From Granulicella sp. (GTDB taxonomy: Bacteria > Acidobacteriota > Terriglobia > Terriglobales > Acidobacteriaceae), in contig PKWK01000174.1 in assembly GCA_003133205.1 (NCBI GenBank), forward strand, positions 1 to 30,653: a stretch of 30,653 nt of DNA. Reading direction: 5' to 3'. The position numbers and the translations under genes were made by a program. How positions within the stretch are numbered: the stretch's first letter is position 1; the number at the start of each line of letters is the position of its first letter. This document shows, in pieces, positions 8,442 through 16,983 of this stretch. The notes under the pieces are model-generated. The model was not told the DNA's origin, ran no database searches, and saw only the letters and a program-made list of their open reading frames with translations.

Positions 8442-9392
8442 CTAGTTGTCCGAGGGCTTCTCGATATGGTCGATCTCAAAATAATCAACCGTGGCGTTCT
8501 GCTTGACCAGCTTCAGACCGAGCTGATTCTGCAATGCAATGGAGACTTGCGAGCCGACCTCGGCAGCGAGATCAGTGTCCGGAGGGAGTGACTCCGGCCC
8601 GTAGTCGAGAAAGCCGTCATAGTGACCGGTCAGCCCGGTGGAATCCACGACCGGCAGAGGCGAATGGCCGCTGAGACTGTCCGCGATCTGTGCCATCGTA
8701 ACGTTCATCATCTCGATCCGCCGTTTGTATTTGCCCAGCTCGCGATCGAATATGCCGCAGTGGACAGGGAAGTTCTTATACGCGGGATAAGCTCCATCTG
8801 CTGGAGGCAGAACCATGTCGCAGGTTGCACCTTCTGCATGCGGCTTCAGTCCTACTCCCGGCCTGACGACCGTCAGCCCATTCACCTGGCCCTCACGGGT
8901 TCCGGCGTGTACCGCAAGCTTGAAGCGCTCCTCCAGAAGCGAGCGCACCATCTGCCGCACATCCTCCCGAGACGGGTCGCCATCCGCACGGGCTTCCACG
9001 GTGTACGACTCATCTTTTGCCCACTGCGGCAATTCCTTATACATTGCGCCCCTCACCTGTTGACTGCGCAGATCATAGGCGAAGTAGATCAGGTATCCAA
9101 CCGGCACATTCCAGGAGAACAATCCGCCCTTTGGCGCTACCTTATTCAACGGATCCAGAAAGTCCCAACCCTTCAGAACGAACTTCGGGCCTGGCCGGAT
9201 GGAGGCCACTTCAAAGGTCTGCTTGCTTGCGCTGCCCGCTTCCGTATGCGCAGACGCCACGCCCGGTCCGGCATTCGGCTTGCTTTGCGATTGCGCGAAT
9301 GCCGGAAGCGCCCCGGCGATGCCGAGGATCAGCAGAGCGACAACCCGGTAGGCTTTGAATACTGAAGGGCCTTTGCAACGCGAGAGGAACAT
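8442..9392 (-). CDS. TIGR03435-family exported protein
   Basis: A 316-aa protein of the family known mainly from Acidobacteriota soil isolates, where dozens of copies per genome can occur. Diagnostic features are FEVASIRPG near residue 60, a central region ending VVDSTGLTGHYDG, and the terminal SIALQNQLGLKLVKQ followed by EIDHIEKPSDN. The N-terminus has a hydrophobic export signal ending AFAQ near residue 33. The function of the family is unknown; members often neighbour outer-membrane or regulatory proteins. This copy lies alone between cysS and tsaD on the same strand. It is the best taxonomic marker in the window. Confidence 0.9.
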   Translation of the reverse strand: MFLSRCKGPSVFKAYRVVALLILGIAGALPAFAQSQSKPNAGPGVASAHTEAGSASKQTFEVASIRPGPKFVLKGWDFLDPLNKVAPKGGLFSWNVPVGYLIYFAYDLRSQQVRGAMYKELPQWAKDESYTVEARADGDPSREDVRQMVRSLLEERFKLAVHAGTREGQVNGLTVVRPGVGLKPHAEGATCDMVLPPADGAYPAYKNFPVHCGIFDRELGKYKRRIEMMNVTMAQIADSLSGHSPLPVVDSTGLTGHYDGFLDYGPESLPPDTDLAAEVGSQVSIALQNQLGLKLVKQNATVDYFEIDHIEKPSDN

Positions 9393-9509
9393 GGAAACCG
9401 GCTTTCTCAGGAGAGTTTCTGCGGAACCATCATAGACCTCTGCACGGAGCGCGCCGGGTGCTTCATCCGTGACTGCTTCATCGCGTTGGGCGGGGATGTG
9501 GACAGCGGC

Positions 9510-10748
9510 TCACCCCAGCTTCAACTGCGGCATCGCCACCAAACCCTCGCCCGCAAACTCCCCCGCCACAAACTTCGGCCAGGCCGCCGCCGCAATCATC
9601 GCCGCATTATCCGTCGACATCGCCAGCGAAGGAAACGCCACCCGCAACCCTCGCCTCCCCGCCTCCTCCGCAAACCGCCGCCGCAGCTCGCTATTCGCCG
9701 CCACGCCGCCCGACACCACAATCCCCCGCGCCCCAAACGCCTCCGCCGCCGCAAACGTCTGCCGCATCAGGTTCCCGACCACCGCGAACTGAAACGACGC
9801 AATCAAATCCAGCGTCTGCGCATCGCACAGCGCAATCGCATCCGCCGCCTTCGCATTCGGAATCTCCACCAGCGCCCGCCGCCGCGCCTCGATCGCCGCA
9901 CCCATCCCATGCGTCTGGATATACCGCAGCACCGCCGTCTTGATCCCGCTGAACGAAAAATCAAATGTCGGCCCATCCGCCGCCAGCCCCGGAGCCTTCT
10001 TGTTCACAATCCCCGGCCTCGGCGCCCGCGCCTTGATCTGGCCAAAATGAAACTCCACCGCCCGCGGATTCCCCCGCCCGGCCAGCGCATCCATCCACGG
10101 CCCACCCGGATACCCCAGCCCCAGCAGCTTCGCCACCTTATCGAACGCCTCCCCCGCCGCATCATCCACCGTCCGCCCCACATTCCGGTACCGCCACGTC
10201 CCTGGGTGCCCCACGTCAGGCGGATTCTCCCCTGACGTGGGATTACCACCGCCGTTCCCCAACTCCGCCAAATACAGGTGCGTATGCCCCCCACTCACCA
10301 CCAGCGCCAGCAGCGGCATCTCCATCACCTCGTGCCGCACCCGAGCCTCCATCAGCACCGCATGAATATGCCCCTCCAGATGATTCACCGCCACCAGCGG
10401 TTTTCCCACTCCCAGCGCCAGAGCCTTCGCATACGTAATCCCCACCAGCAGAGCCCCGGCCAGTCCCGGCCCCTCGGTCACCGCAATCGCATCCAGATCC
10501 GCAAAAGTCAGCCCCGGCGAAACTCGCGCGGCCTCCACCATCGCCGCCCGCACCACCGGCACAATGTTCCGCAGATGCTCCCGCGAAGCCAACTCCGGCA
10601 CCACCCCCCCATAGTTCGCATGCAGCTTCATCTGCGAAGCCACCACGTTCGCCAGCACCTCGCCGCCCGCGCGCACCACCGCCGCCGCCGTCTCGTCGCA
10701 CGAACTCTCAATCCCCAGAATCAATCCGGCTCGTCGCTCAATGCGCAT
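9510..10748 (-). CDS. tsaD: tRNA N6-adenosine threonylcarbamoyltransferase
   Basis: TsaD (formerly Gcp/YgjD) transfers the threonylcarbamoyl group to A37 of ANN-decoding tRNAs, working with TsaB, TsaC and TsaE. The ASKHA-fold signatures are clear: LGIESSCDETAAAVV at 11-25, the metal-binding HLEGH (His123, His127), SGGHTHLYL at 152-160, and GRTVDDAAGEAFDK followed by GLGYPGGP. VVSGGVAANSELR lies in the C-terminal part. At 412 residues it is longer than the usual 335-360, in part because of an insertion at about 163-184. That insertion coincides with a palindromic DNA repeat (see 10210..10241) read in frame. It falls between two conserved blocks, so activity may be retained. Confidence 0.95.
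   Translation of the reverse strand: MRIERRAGLILGIESSCDETAAAVVRAGGEVLANVVASQMKLHANYGGVVPELASREHLRNIVPVVRAAMVEAARVSPGLTFADLDAIAVTEGPGLAGALLVGITYAKALALGVGKPLVAVNHLEGHIHAVLMEARVRHEVMEMPLLALVVSGGHTHLYLAELGNGGGNPTSGENPPDVGHPGTWRYRNVGRTVDDAAGEAFDKVAKLLGLGYPGGPWMDALAGRGNPRAVEFHFGQIKARAPRPGIVNKKAPGLAADGPTFDFSFSGIKTAVLRYIQTHGMGAAIEARRRALVEIPNAKAADAIALCDAQTLDLIASFQFAVVGNLMRQTFAAAEAFGARGIVVSGGVAANSELRRRFAEEAGRRGLRVAFPSLAMSTDNAAMIAAAAWPKFVAGEFAGEGLVAMPQLKLG
10210..10241. repeat. Palindromic interspersed repeat inside tsaD
   Basis: An 11-bp perfect inverted repeat, CCCACGTCAGG at 10210-10220 and its complement at 10231-10241, separated by a 10-base loop. It is preceded by GGGTGCC. From memory, Terriglobia genomes carry many intergenic hairpins flanked by GGGTGCCCCA with variable arms; this one sits inside a coding sequence and adds about 22 codons without a stop. 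The arm sequence is visible directly; the family assignment is from memory. Confidence 0.6.
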
Positions 10749-10787
10749 CTCTCTATACTAGCGAGGCGCCGTCTATCTCCTGAGCCC

Positions 10788-11036
10788 ATGACCCAACCTC
10801 TGATCGACATTCTGCTCAACACGCTTTACAGCTTCGTCTGGTTCTTCGCTGGGATGTACCTCAAAGAGCATCCAGTGTCTGTGGCTCGTTTCGTATGCAT
10901 CGGGCGGCAACCGCCCAGATGGGTAACGAAAACCGTCAGGATCATAGGTCTGGTTCTTGCCACAATCGGGCTCGCGGCACTCGCTCTGGCACTAGTCTTC
11001 TTTGGGTGGCTTCTCTTTGAGAGAATCAGCAACTAA
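10788..11036 (+). CDS. Small two-helix membrane protein
   Basis: An 82-aa protein with two hydrophobic segments (about 5-24 and 48-74), separated by a basic, likely cytoplasmic loop holding GRQPPRWVTKTV. The frame is open far upstream but overlaps tsaD there, so I chose the ATG at 10788, 40 bp from the divergent tsaD start. No strong Shine-Dalgarno sequence is visible. I do not recognise the family. The hydrophobic composition differs sharply from the Arg/His-rich shadow sequence upstream, which supports a real gene starting here. Confidence 0.55.
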   Translation: MTQPLIDILLNTLYSFVWFFAGMYLKEHPVSVARFVCIGRQPPRWVTKTVRIIGLVLATIGLAALALALVFFGWLLFERISN

Positions 11037-11052
11037 CAACCTGCAACTGCCC

Positions 11053-12021
11053 CTACTCCCGCACCACCACATACCCATCCTTCTCCAGCATCTTCAGCAC
11101 GCTATCCGGCCCCGCCAGATGCGCCGCGCCCACCGCCACAAACACCGTCCCCGTAGCCGGATCCTTCAATAGCCCATCGATCGTCGCCGCCCACCTGCGG
11201 TTGCGGTCCACCACAATCCGCTTGTACTCCTCCGGATACTTCGTCGCCAGCTCGTCGTTGTCCATCTTCCCAATCTTTTCGACATCGCCGTGTTCCCACG
11301 CCACCACAATATCGTTCATCTCCGCAGTCGACTTATCCATCTCGATCAGATCTTTATGCAGCATCTTCACCTGCTCGGCCTCGGGAACATCGGCGAGCAT
11401 GTGCATCTGCTCGAGCATCGTCTCGAAGCCTTTCACCGGCTTCTGCTCCGCCTTCACCTCGGCCAGCAGCTTCAGGTCGATGCCGCTGGTCGGTTGGTAC
11501 CCCGCCTTCAACATCGGCGCCACCGACAGGGTCAGCGACACCAGCCACGGCCGCATCGGTTCGAACATCTGTTCGCCCGGCAGCCCCATGCCCTTCGCCG
11601 CGCCTTCCAGCAACGCCACATCTTCCTTCGATATCTTCGTCGAGAGCGGATGTTGCACGTCGATCCCAAACTGCATCACCATCGGCTCAGCGCCGGTGGT
11701 GTCGTCAAGGTTCGCGATCTCGATATACAGCACATCGCTCGCCGCCAGCGCATTCAATACCTTATCGCTCTCCCACTTCACATTCGGCTTCATCACGTGC
11801 ACCGAGCCGAACAGGTAGACCGTCCCATGCGCGCCCTTCACCCGCCAGATCGCCGGGTCCGCCGCGACGGTCGTCTCCGGAGGCGGCGGCCAGACCTTGG
11901 TCTGGGCCTGAGCCGGGGCCTGGGCCGGCTGCGCCTTCTCCGCCGGAACCCCCTGCTGGGCCAACCCAACACCGCACCCGCAAACCGCCATCACCACCGC
12001 AAACCGCGCCAGCTTATTCAT
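11053..12021 (-). CDS. TraB/GumN-family exported protein
   Basis: A 322-aa protein with a signal peptide (cleavage near GLAQQ, residue 22) and a Pro/Ala/Gln linker, followed by the TraB/GumN domain. The domain begins WRVKGAHGTVYLFGSVHVMKP and contains LEQMHMLADVPEAEQ, and the family's late conserved motif appears as TVFVAVGAAHLAGPDSVL near the C-terminus. The family is related to the metalloprotease-like TIKI/Erythromycin esterase fold; the conserved GSxH and GAxHL histidines are probable metal ligands. The bacterial substrate is unknown. It converges on the small membrane-protein gene upstream in the window (gap 16 bp). Confidence 0.87.
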   Translation of the reverse strand: MNKLARFAVVMAVCGCGVGLAQQGVPAEKAQPAQAPAQAQTKVWPPPPETTVAADPAIWRVKGAHGTVYLFGSVHVMKPNVKWESDKVLNALAASDVLYIEIANLDDTTGAEPMVMQFGIDVQHPLSTKISKEDVALLEGAAKGMGLPGEQMFEPMRPWLVSLTLSVAPMLKAGYQPTSGIDLKLLAEVKAEQKPVKGFETMLEQMHMLADVPEAEQVKMLHKDLIEMDKSTAEMNDIVVAWEHGDVEKIGKMDNDELATKYPEEYKRIVVDRNRRWAATIDGLLKDPATGTVFVAVGAAHLAGPDSVLKMLEKDGYVVVRE

Positions 12022-12089
12022 CCATCACCCCTTCGTCAGGCTGACAAAGCCCGCCCCACCCAATCTGAATGCTCTGTAGTTTCCCGAAA

Positions 12090-12389
12090 TCAGGCTGCCT
12101 GCACCCGTTCCACAGCAAGGCGCAGTCCCATGGCTTTGAGGATGGCCGCCAGGCTGCTGAGCGCAGGGTTCCCCTCCTGAGACAAGGTGCGATAAAGCTG
12201 AGTCGGGTTCAAGTTGGCCTTCTCGGCCACACTCTGCACGCCGCCAAACGCTTTGGTCATCTGGCGCAACGCGATCAGGAGTTCCCCCTGTTCGCCATCT
12301 TCGAGAATGCTATTCAGCAGTTCCACAGCGTAGGCTGGGTCTTTCTGAAACAGCTCGGCCATTGATTCGTCGTGTGCCCTGTCCTTCAT
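12090..12389 (-). CDS. HTH antitoxin (HigA-like, TIGR02684 type)
   Basis: A 99-aa antitoxin starting at ATG 12389; the frame continues upstream, but AGGAGG lies eight bases before this ATG. The sequence KDRAHDESMAELFQ followed by a helix-rich core and an HTH (about 55-80, VQSVAEKANLNPTQLYRTLS) and GNPALSSLAAILKAMGLRL matches the putative addiction-module antidote family. It would bind the operator and neutralise the upstream toxin. The toxin gene ends at 12392, two bases before this start, so the order is toxin first, as in higBA. Confidence 0.88.
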   Translation of the reverse strand: MKDRAHDESMAELFQKDPAYAVELLNSILEDGEQGELLIALRQMTKAFGGVQSVAEKANLNPTQLYRTLSQEGNPALSSLAAILKAMGLRLAVERVQAA

Positions 12390-12391
12390 CG

Positions 12392-12712
12392 CTAAACCCT
12401 CCTTTGCCAGTCCTGCCAGCATTCGCAGGCACGGGTTGTATCTGCATCCTGCCTACGCTTGTCGCCTGCGCACAGCAGCAAGACCACCTGGCTTCCGGCG
12501 ACTGCGTAGTACACCCTGTATCCCGGTCCAACATCGATCCGCAACTCCCATACCCCGTCGCGGCAAAACTTGTGGTCGCCGAAGTTCCCTAACTCAATCC
12601 GATTGATGCGCCGGTCGATGGCAATCCGGGCATTCGCGTCGCGGAGCTTGCGGCGCCACTCCAGATATAGATCCTTCTCATCCGAGGTGAGGTAGTGGCG
12701 GATCTCATACAC
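12392..12712 (-). CDS. RelE/HigB-like toxin (TIGR02683, phage Gp49-like)
   Basis: A toxin of about 106 aa read from GTG 12712 (MYEIRHYLT...); the frame opens further up to a TTG at 12751, but homologues begin at this motif. The segment RIAIDRRINRIELGNFGDHKFCRDGVWELRIDVGPGYR is the family core, with the Arg/Lys and aromatic residues expected for a ribosome-dependent mRNA interferase. LLLCAGDKRRQDAD follows near the C-terminus. It is translationally linked to the downstream HTH antitoxin. The start codon is uncertain because no strong ribosome-binding site is visible in the AT-rich leader. Confidence 0.85.
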   Translation of the reverse strand: MYEIRHYLTSDEKDLYLEWRRKLRDANARIAIDRRINRIELGNFGDHKFCRDGVWELRIDVGPGYRVYYAVAGSQVVLLLCAGDKRRQDADTTRACECWQDWQRRV

Positions 12713-12837
12713 GGCTATATTATCGTCTATAAACGAATTATGAGCAAGCAAAACGTTGTCAAGCCCAAAAATGACCTAACTCACACATACACCTAGAGAT
12801 AGAGTTGGCAGTTTAGTTATGCCAAAGGAGTAAAATA

Positions 12838-12915
12838 GATGTAGTGGGAAATTTGCAAAAAGATCTCCAGAAATCGTCTCATAGTATATATCAATCGGTA
12901 TATACCAAACTATAA
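12838..12915 (+). CDS. Possible 25-aa leader ORF upstream of cca
   Basis: A short ORF reading MVVGNLQKDLQKSSHSIYQS and five more residues. It has a good Shine-Dalgarno AAGGAG ending at 12829, eight bases before the ATG. It lies in an AT-rich island between the toxin-antitoxin pair and cca. There is no homology evidence and it may be chance, although the ribosome-binding site is better than that of most genes nearby. Confidence 0.3.
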   Translation, partial: DVVGNLQKDLQKSSHSIYQSVYTKL

Positions 12916-12948
12916 ACATATTGTTTTGAATAATGTATGAGTATATAG
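12884..12948. promoter_or_regulatory. AT-rich island with three GTATATA motifs
   Basis: GTATATA occurs at 12884, 12898 and 12941. The copy at 12898-12905 is the perfect palindrome GTATATAC. The first two start 14 bases apart. A G-rich run follows at 12948-12959, just before the cca start. The region lies between a toxin-antitoxin operon reading left and cca reading right, so the motifs could be operator sites for either or promoter elements. Function is inferred. Confidence 0.3.
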
Positions 12949-12969
12949 GGGGAGGGGGGTAGCAGGAAA

Positions 12970-14373
12970 GTGCATCCGGAGAACGCGCCATACCGAGCTG
13001 CCCTGGCCATCGCCCGCGCCCTGCGCGGGGCCGGCCACCAAGCCTTCTTCGCCGGCGGCTGCGTGCGCGACCTGCTCCTCGGCCTGACGCCCAAAGACTA
13101 CGACGTCGCCACCTCCGCCACGCCCGACCAGATCATCACGCTCTTCCCCAAGACCTTCACGGTCGGAGCCCACTTCGGCGTAGTCCTCGTCTGCACCCCG
13201 CAGCCCGACGTGCCAGACGTCGCCACCGAAGTCGCCACCTTCCGCAACGACGGCGCGTACTCCGACGGCCGCCGTCCCGACGCGGTCCGCTTCTCCACCG
13301 ACCCGCGCGAAGACGTCCTCCGCCGCGACTTCACCATCAACGGAATGCTGCTCGACCCGATTGCCTACGACGCAACCGGCGACGCAGCCTCCGCCACGCT
13401 CGACTACGTCGGCGGCCGCGAAGATCTGGCCCGCGGAGTCGTCCGCGCTATTGGCGACCCCAAGCTCCGCTACGCCGAGGACAAGCTTCGCCTGCTGCGC
13501 GCCGTCCGCTTCGCCGCGCGCCTCAACTTCCACCTCGACGTCACGGGAATCCGCTGCAAGGCCGCCGACATCAACCAGGTCTCTGCCGAACGGATCCGTG
13601 ACGAACTCACCCGCATCCTCACCGAAGGCGGCGCCGCCCGCGGCTTCGAGCTGCTCTACCAACTTGGCCTGCTCGCGCGCGTCCTGCCCGAGGTCGTCCG
13701 CCTCCGCGGCGTAGCCCAGCCCCCCGAGTTCCATCCCGAAGGCGACGTCTGGGTCCACACCCTGCTGCTGCTGGAAAAGCTGCCCGCCGGCTGTTCGCCA
13801 ACGCTCGCCTGGGGCGCGCTGCTCCACGACATCGGCAAGCCGGCGACCTACCAGCCGCCGAACCCCAAGATTCCCGGCGACCGCATCCGCTTCAATGGCC
13901 ACGTCGAGGTAGGCGTCCGCATCGCCGAAGAGATTCTCGCGCGCCTGCGTTTCTCCAACGACGACTGCGCCCAGATCCTCGCCCTCATCAAGAACCACAT
14001 GCGCTTCGCCGACGTTCTGCAGATGAAGCAGTCCACGCTTAAGCGCTTCCTCCGCCTGCCCCAGTTCGACGAACACCTCGAACTGCACCGCCTCGACGCC
14101 AGCTCCGCCCACGGCGACCTCACGCTTTACAACTTCGCCCGCGCCCAATACGAGGCCGAGCCGCCCGCCGACCTCCGCCCCCCGCCGCTGCTCACCGGCA
14201 GCGACCTCATCGCCGCCGGCTACCGCCCGTCGCCGCAGTTCAAGCCCATGCTCGCCCTCGCCGAAGACGCCCAGCTCGAAGGCTCGGCCACTACCCGCGA
14301 GCAAGCCTTCGCACTGGTCCAGGCCGCCTTCCCGCCCCGCACTCCCGATTCAGATCCTGAAGGCCGCGCATGA
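12970..14373 (+). CDS. cca: CCA tRNA nucleotidyltransferase with HD domain
   Basis: A 467-aa class II tRNA nucleotidyltransferase, which adds or repairs the 3' CCA end of tRNAs; a poly(A) polymerase role is a possible alternative in this superfamily. The N-terminal domain has FFAGGCVRDLLLG (28-40) and the catalytic DYDVAT (Asp43, Asp45). RRDFTINGM and RLLRAVRFAARL follow. An HD phosphohydrolase-type domain carries ALLHDIGKP in the middle third. The start is GTG at 12970, with AGGA close upstream. The stop codon overlaps the next start by four bases (ATGA), indicating coupled translation with the methyltransferase. Confidence 0.93.
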   Translation: MHPENAPYRAALAIARALRGAGHQAFFAGGCVRDLLLGLTPKDYDVATSATPDQIITLFPKTFTVGAHFGVVLVCTPQPDVPDVATEVATFRNDGAYSDGRRPDAVRFSTDPREDVLRRDFTINGMLLDPIAYDATGDAASATLDYVGGREDLARGVVRAIGDPKLRYAEDKLRLLRAVRFAARLNFHLDVTGIRCKAADINQVSAERIRDELTRILTEGGAARGFELLYQLGLLARVLPEVVRLRGVAQPPEFHPEGDVWVHTLLLLEKLPAGCSPTLAWGALLHDIGKPATYQPPNPKIPGDRIRFNGHVEVGVRIAEEILARLRFSNDDCAQILALIKNHMRFADVLQMKQSTLKRFLRLPQFDEHLELHRLDASSAHGDLTLYNFARAQYEAEPPADLRPPPLLTGSDLIAAGYRPSPQFKPMLALAEDAQLEGSATTREQAFALVQAAFPPRTPDSDPEGRA

Positions 14374-15152
14374 CGACCGTTCTGGGCAAGCTGCGTTGGT
14401 CAATCCAGCACCGCGGCGTCGCCGGCACGCTGCAAGCAGCGGCAAAGAGTATCGGCCGAAATCTGCGGCCTCAGACCCAGCACCAACCGCACCCGTTCGA
14501 CCTCGAACACGGCACCGACACTGGCGGCCTCATCTCCGGCGCAGACCTCGCCTCCGGCCATCCCAGCGACCGCTTCATCGAGGGCTATGCCGCCGTCCCG
14601 CCCTCCCGATTTTGCGACATCGTTGCCCGCTGGCAGGCGAGCGGCGCGCCCCACATTCTCGCCCCGCCTCATGCCCTGGCCGAGTACACCTTCGTTGACG
14701 TCGGCTGCGGCAAGGGCCGCGCAGTCCTGCTGGCCTCCGAACTCGGCTTCCGCGAAGTCGTGGGAGTCGAACTCAACCCCCCGCTCGCCGCCACCGCAAA
14801 GACCAACGCGGACCTTTGGACCGCAGCCGGCAAGGCGCGCAGCCCCATCCGCATCGAACAAGGCGACGCCGCGGATTTCGTCTGGCCGTCTGGCCCATGC
14901 GTCATCTTCCTCTTCAACCCTTTCGGTGCGACGGTAATGAAGCGTGTCCTCGACCGGCTCGCCGCAGCCTTCCGCGATCACCCGTCCGACCTCGAAGTCC
15001 TTTATTGCAAGCCCGAGCAAGCTGGAGCTTTCGCGGAATCCTTCGAAATGACCTGGTGCGAGGCGACCGAAATCAGCCCCGAAGACCTCGTGGTCGATCC
15101 CGTCGCCGACCCTCGAGACCAGACCCGCGCCTACCGGCTGCGGAGGAAATGA
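14370..15152 (+). CDS. Class I SAM-dependent methyltransferase
   Basis: A 260-aa Rossmann-fold methyltransferase. Motif I is FVDVGCGKGRAVLLASELG near residues 108-126, followed by VVGVELNPPLAA (motif II acidic residue) and a motif IV-like FLFNPFGATVMKRVL. The N-terminal ~90 residues contain a conserved-looking FDLEHGTDTGG stretch. The substrate is not evident. It overlaps cca by four bases, so it is co-expressed with it; a tRNA or RNA substrate is possible but not supported by any motif. The 164 bp after it hold no gene I can support. Confidence 0.85.
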   Translation: MTTVLGKLRWSIQHRGVAGTLQAAAKSIGRNLRPQTQHQPHPFDLEHGTDTGGLISGADLASGHPSDRFIEGYAAVPPSRFCDIVARWQASGAPHILAPPHALAEYTFVDVGCGKGRAVLLASELGFREVVGVELNPPLAATAKTNADLWTAAGKARSPIRIEQGDAADFVWPSGPCVIFLFNPFGATVMKRVLDRLAAAFRDHPSDLEVLYCKPEQAGAFAESFEMTWCEATEISPEDLVVDPVADPRDQTRAYRLRRK

Positions 15153-15316
15153 ACATGCAAGCTCCAATTCAGCACCGAGTGGCCGGACAACCTGAGGGAT
15201 CGCACATGTCTCCGGCTCGCGGTCGGCTGGAAGGGAAACCCGCATTTCAGCGGATATTTCCCCGGCCTGAGACTTGGAAGGACACCTGCACGTCGAACCG
15301 TGTAGAGTTTCCACCT

Positions 15317-16645
15317 ATGAAAATTTTCCGATTGGTACTACCCTTTCTGATCCTGAGTTCCGCCTGCAGCGCGCTTGCCGCTAACGTCATCGGAACCAAC
15401 GTCGTCGCGCAGTCGCTGACCGCAGAACGCATTCAAAAGCAAGCGCCGGCCAAAGAACGCACGGCTTGGATGGCCTACCTGAAGCGGTCGCAGGAGCAGA
15501 TGAAGATCGGCCGCGCAACGCTCGCGGCAGAGTTGAAACCAGGCGAAGTTGCTCCGCCGCAGCCCGCGGAAGGCCGCGGCGGATTTGGCGCCGGCATGTC
15601 GCTGCGCCACGACGATGCTTACTACGCGACGGCTCCCGCGAAACATATTGCCGATGTCATCGTCAGCTTCCAGACTCCCGCCGGAGGGTGGAGCAAGAAC
15701 ATGGGCTTTGCCGGCGCACTGCGGCTGCCGGGCCAGCCGTACGCGGCCAACAACCTCAACGCGTTCCCCGACCCGAACGACTTCGACAAGCCGGCGGATC
15801 CGAAGTGGAACTACGTGGGAACGCTGGACAACGACGCGACCAACACGGAACTGCACTTCCTGGCCAAGGTCCAGGCAACGATACGGGGTAAGGATGGGGA
15901 TCCGTACCGGGCGAGTTTTATCAAGGGCATTCGCTATCTGCTGGCCGCGCAGTATCCGAACGGAGGATTTCCGCAGGTCTATCCGCTGGAGGGTGGATAC
16001 CACGATGCGATCACCTTCAACGACAACGCAGTCTCGGAGTCGGCGGAGACTCTCAGTGATGTCGCAGAGGCCAAGCCGGGCTATGAGTTCGTTCCGGCAG
16101 ACCTCCGCAAGCAGGCGAGCGAGGCAGTTGCGAAGGCGTTGAAGTGCATTCTGGTGTCGCAGATTGTGATCGACGGAAAGAAGACGATCTGGGCCCAGCA
16201 GGAGGATGCGCTGACCCTGGGGCCGGTGTCGGCGAGAAACTACGAGCCGGGAGCGCTTGCAGCTTCGGAGAGCGCGGACTTGTTGGAGTATCTGATGTCG
16301 GTGCCCCATCCATCGAAGGAACTGGTCGCGGCGATCCAGGCAGGAGTGACCTGGCTGAAGGGCGCTGCGATCTATGGGTTTGAGTACGTCGGCGGGCGCA
16401 GTGTGGAGGGCGGACGGCAGTTGAAGCCGAAGGAAGGCGCAGGCCCGATCTGGTCCCGCTACTACAGCATCCCCGCGCAGAAGCCGATCTTCGGCGATCG
16501 CGACAAAACGCTACACGACAACGTGAACGACCTCTCGCTCGAGCGGCGCAACGGCTATGCCTGGTACGGCGGAGCCGAGCAGAAGACCATCGACGACTAC
16601 GCAGCCTGGGCCAAGGCGAACGGAGTAGCTGTAGCCAGTAAGTAG
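15317..16645 (+). CDS. pelA: Polysaccharide lyase family 10 pectate lyase
   Basis: A 442-aa secreted protein. The ATG at 15317 gives a clear signal peptide (MKIFRLVLPFLILSSACSALA); the open frame upstream overlaps the methyltransferase and is not part of it. PL10 features are visible: a DVIVSFQTPAGGWSKNM segment, then GTLDNDATNTELHFLA, NGGFPQVYPL with HDAITFNDNA, and SRYYSIPAQKPIFGDRDK near the end, which holds the conserved Arg of the active site. The enzyme cleaves polygalacturonan by beta-elimination, using Ca2+. The length is typical of a single-domain PL10. It probably acts in the periplasm or outside the cell on plant pectin. Confidence 0.92.
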   Translation: MKIFRLVLPFLILSSACSALAANVIGTNVVAQSLTAERIQKQAPAKERTAWMAYLKRSQEQMKIGRATLAAELKPGEVAPPQPAEGRGGFGAGMSLRHDDAYYATAPAKHIADVIVSFQTPAGGWSKNMGFAGALRLPGQPYAANNLNAFPDPNDFDKPADPKWNYVGTLDNDATNTELHFLAKVQATIRGKDGDPYRASFIKGIRYLLAAQYPNGGFPQVYPLEGGYHDAITFNDNAVSESAETLSDVAEAKPGYEFVPADLRKQASEAVAKALKCILVSQIVIDGKKTIWAQQEDALTLGPVSARNYEPGALAASESADLLEYLMSVPHPSKELVAAIQAGVTWLKGAAIYGFEYVGGRSVEGGRQLKPKEGAGPIWSRYYSIPAQKPIFGDRDKTLHDNVNDLSLERRNGYAWYGGAEQKTIDDYAAWAKANGVAVASK

Positions 16646-16696
16646 CTTGCTTGTTCGGCGGAGTGGCTGCCAGTTACGAAGGGAGAAAGCGGAACT

Positions 16697-16933
16697 ATGA
16701 AGGTCTTTCTGATTGCGATTGCCGTATCAGCTCTGTCTGTCCCTGGTTTAGCTCAGACCGCCGCTCCTTCCACCGCGCCCGCGCCACCTGTAGCCGCGAC
16801 CCCAGCGGCGCCCGCTGCGATTCCTCTGCCGAAGACGACGCGCGTCGTCCTCTCCGGCGACTCCTACTTCGGAGCCATGGTCGCGCGCGAATTTGCCGCC
16901 GCCTTCCCCACCATGAAGGTCAACACGCAGTAG
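16697..16933 (+). CDS. Small secreted Ala/Pro-rich protein, possibly a truncated gene
   Basis: A 78-aa ORF with a signal peptide (MKVFLIAIAVSALSVPGLAQ), an Ala/Pro-rich linker (21-45) and a short terminal segment TTRVVLSGDSYFGAMVAREF. GGGAG lies upstream, although somewhat far from the ATG. The abrupt end after a structured-looking start suggests the remnant of a longer exported protein, but no continuation is visible in the other frames. It follows the pectate lyase by 51 bp. Function unknown. Confidence 0.5.
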   Translation: MKVFLIAIAVSALSVPGLAQTAAPSTAPAPPVAATPAAPAAIPLPKTTRVVLSGDSYFGAMVAREFAAAFPTMKVNTQ

Positions 16934-16951
16934 CCGCGCACGCAGAAGAAC

Positions 16952-16979
16952 GGCGGGCTAGAGTCTCCTCCAACCCGCC
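16952..16979 (-). terminator. Probable terminator of the Ro60 (rsr) operon
   Basis: GGCGGGTT pairs with AGCCCGCC (8 bp, one G-U) on the minus strand, directly after the rsr stop codon. It is followed by GTTCTTCT, an interrupted T-tract. It could also serve the convergent small gene on the plus strand. Confidence 0.5.
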
Positions 16980-16983
16980 ATTG

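Noticed and set aside
14816..15316. Upstream extension of the pectate lyase frame
   Set aside because: It overlaps the methyltransferase in another frame; the signal peptide at 15317 marks the real start.
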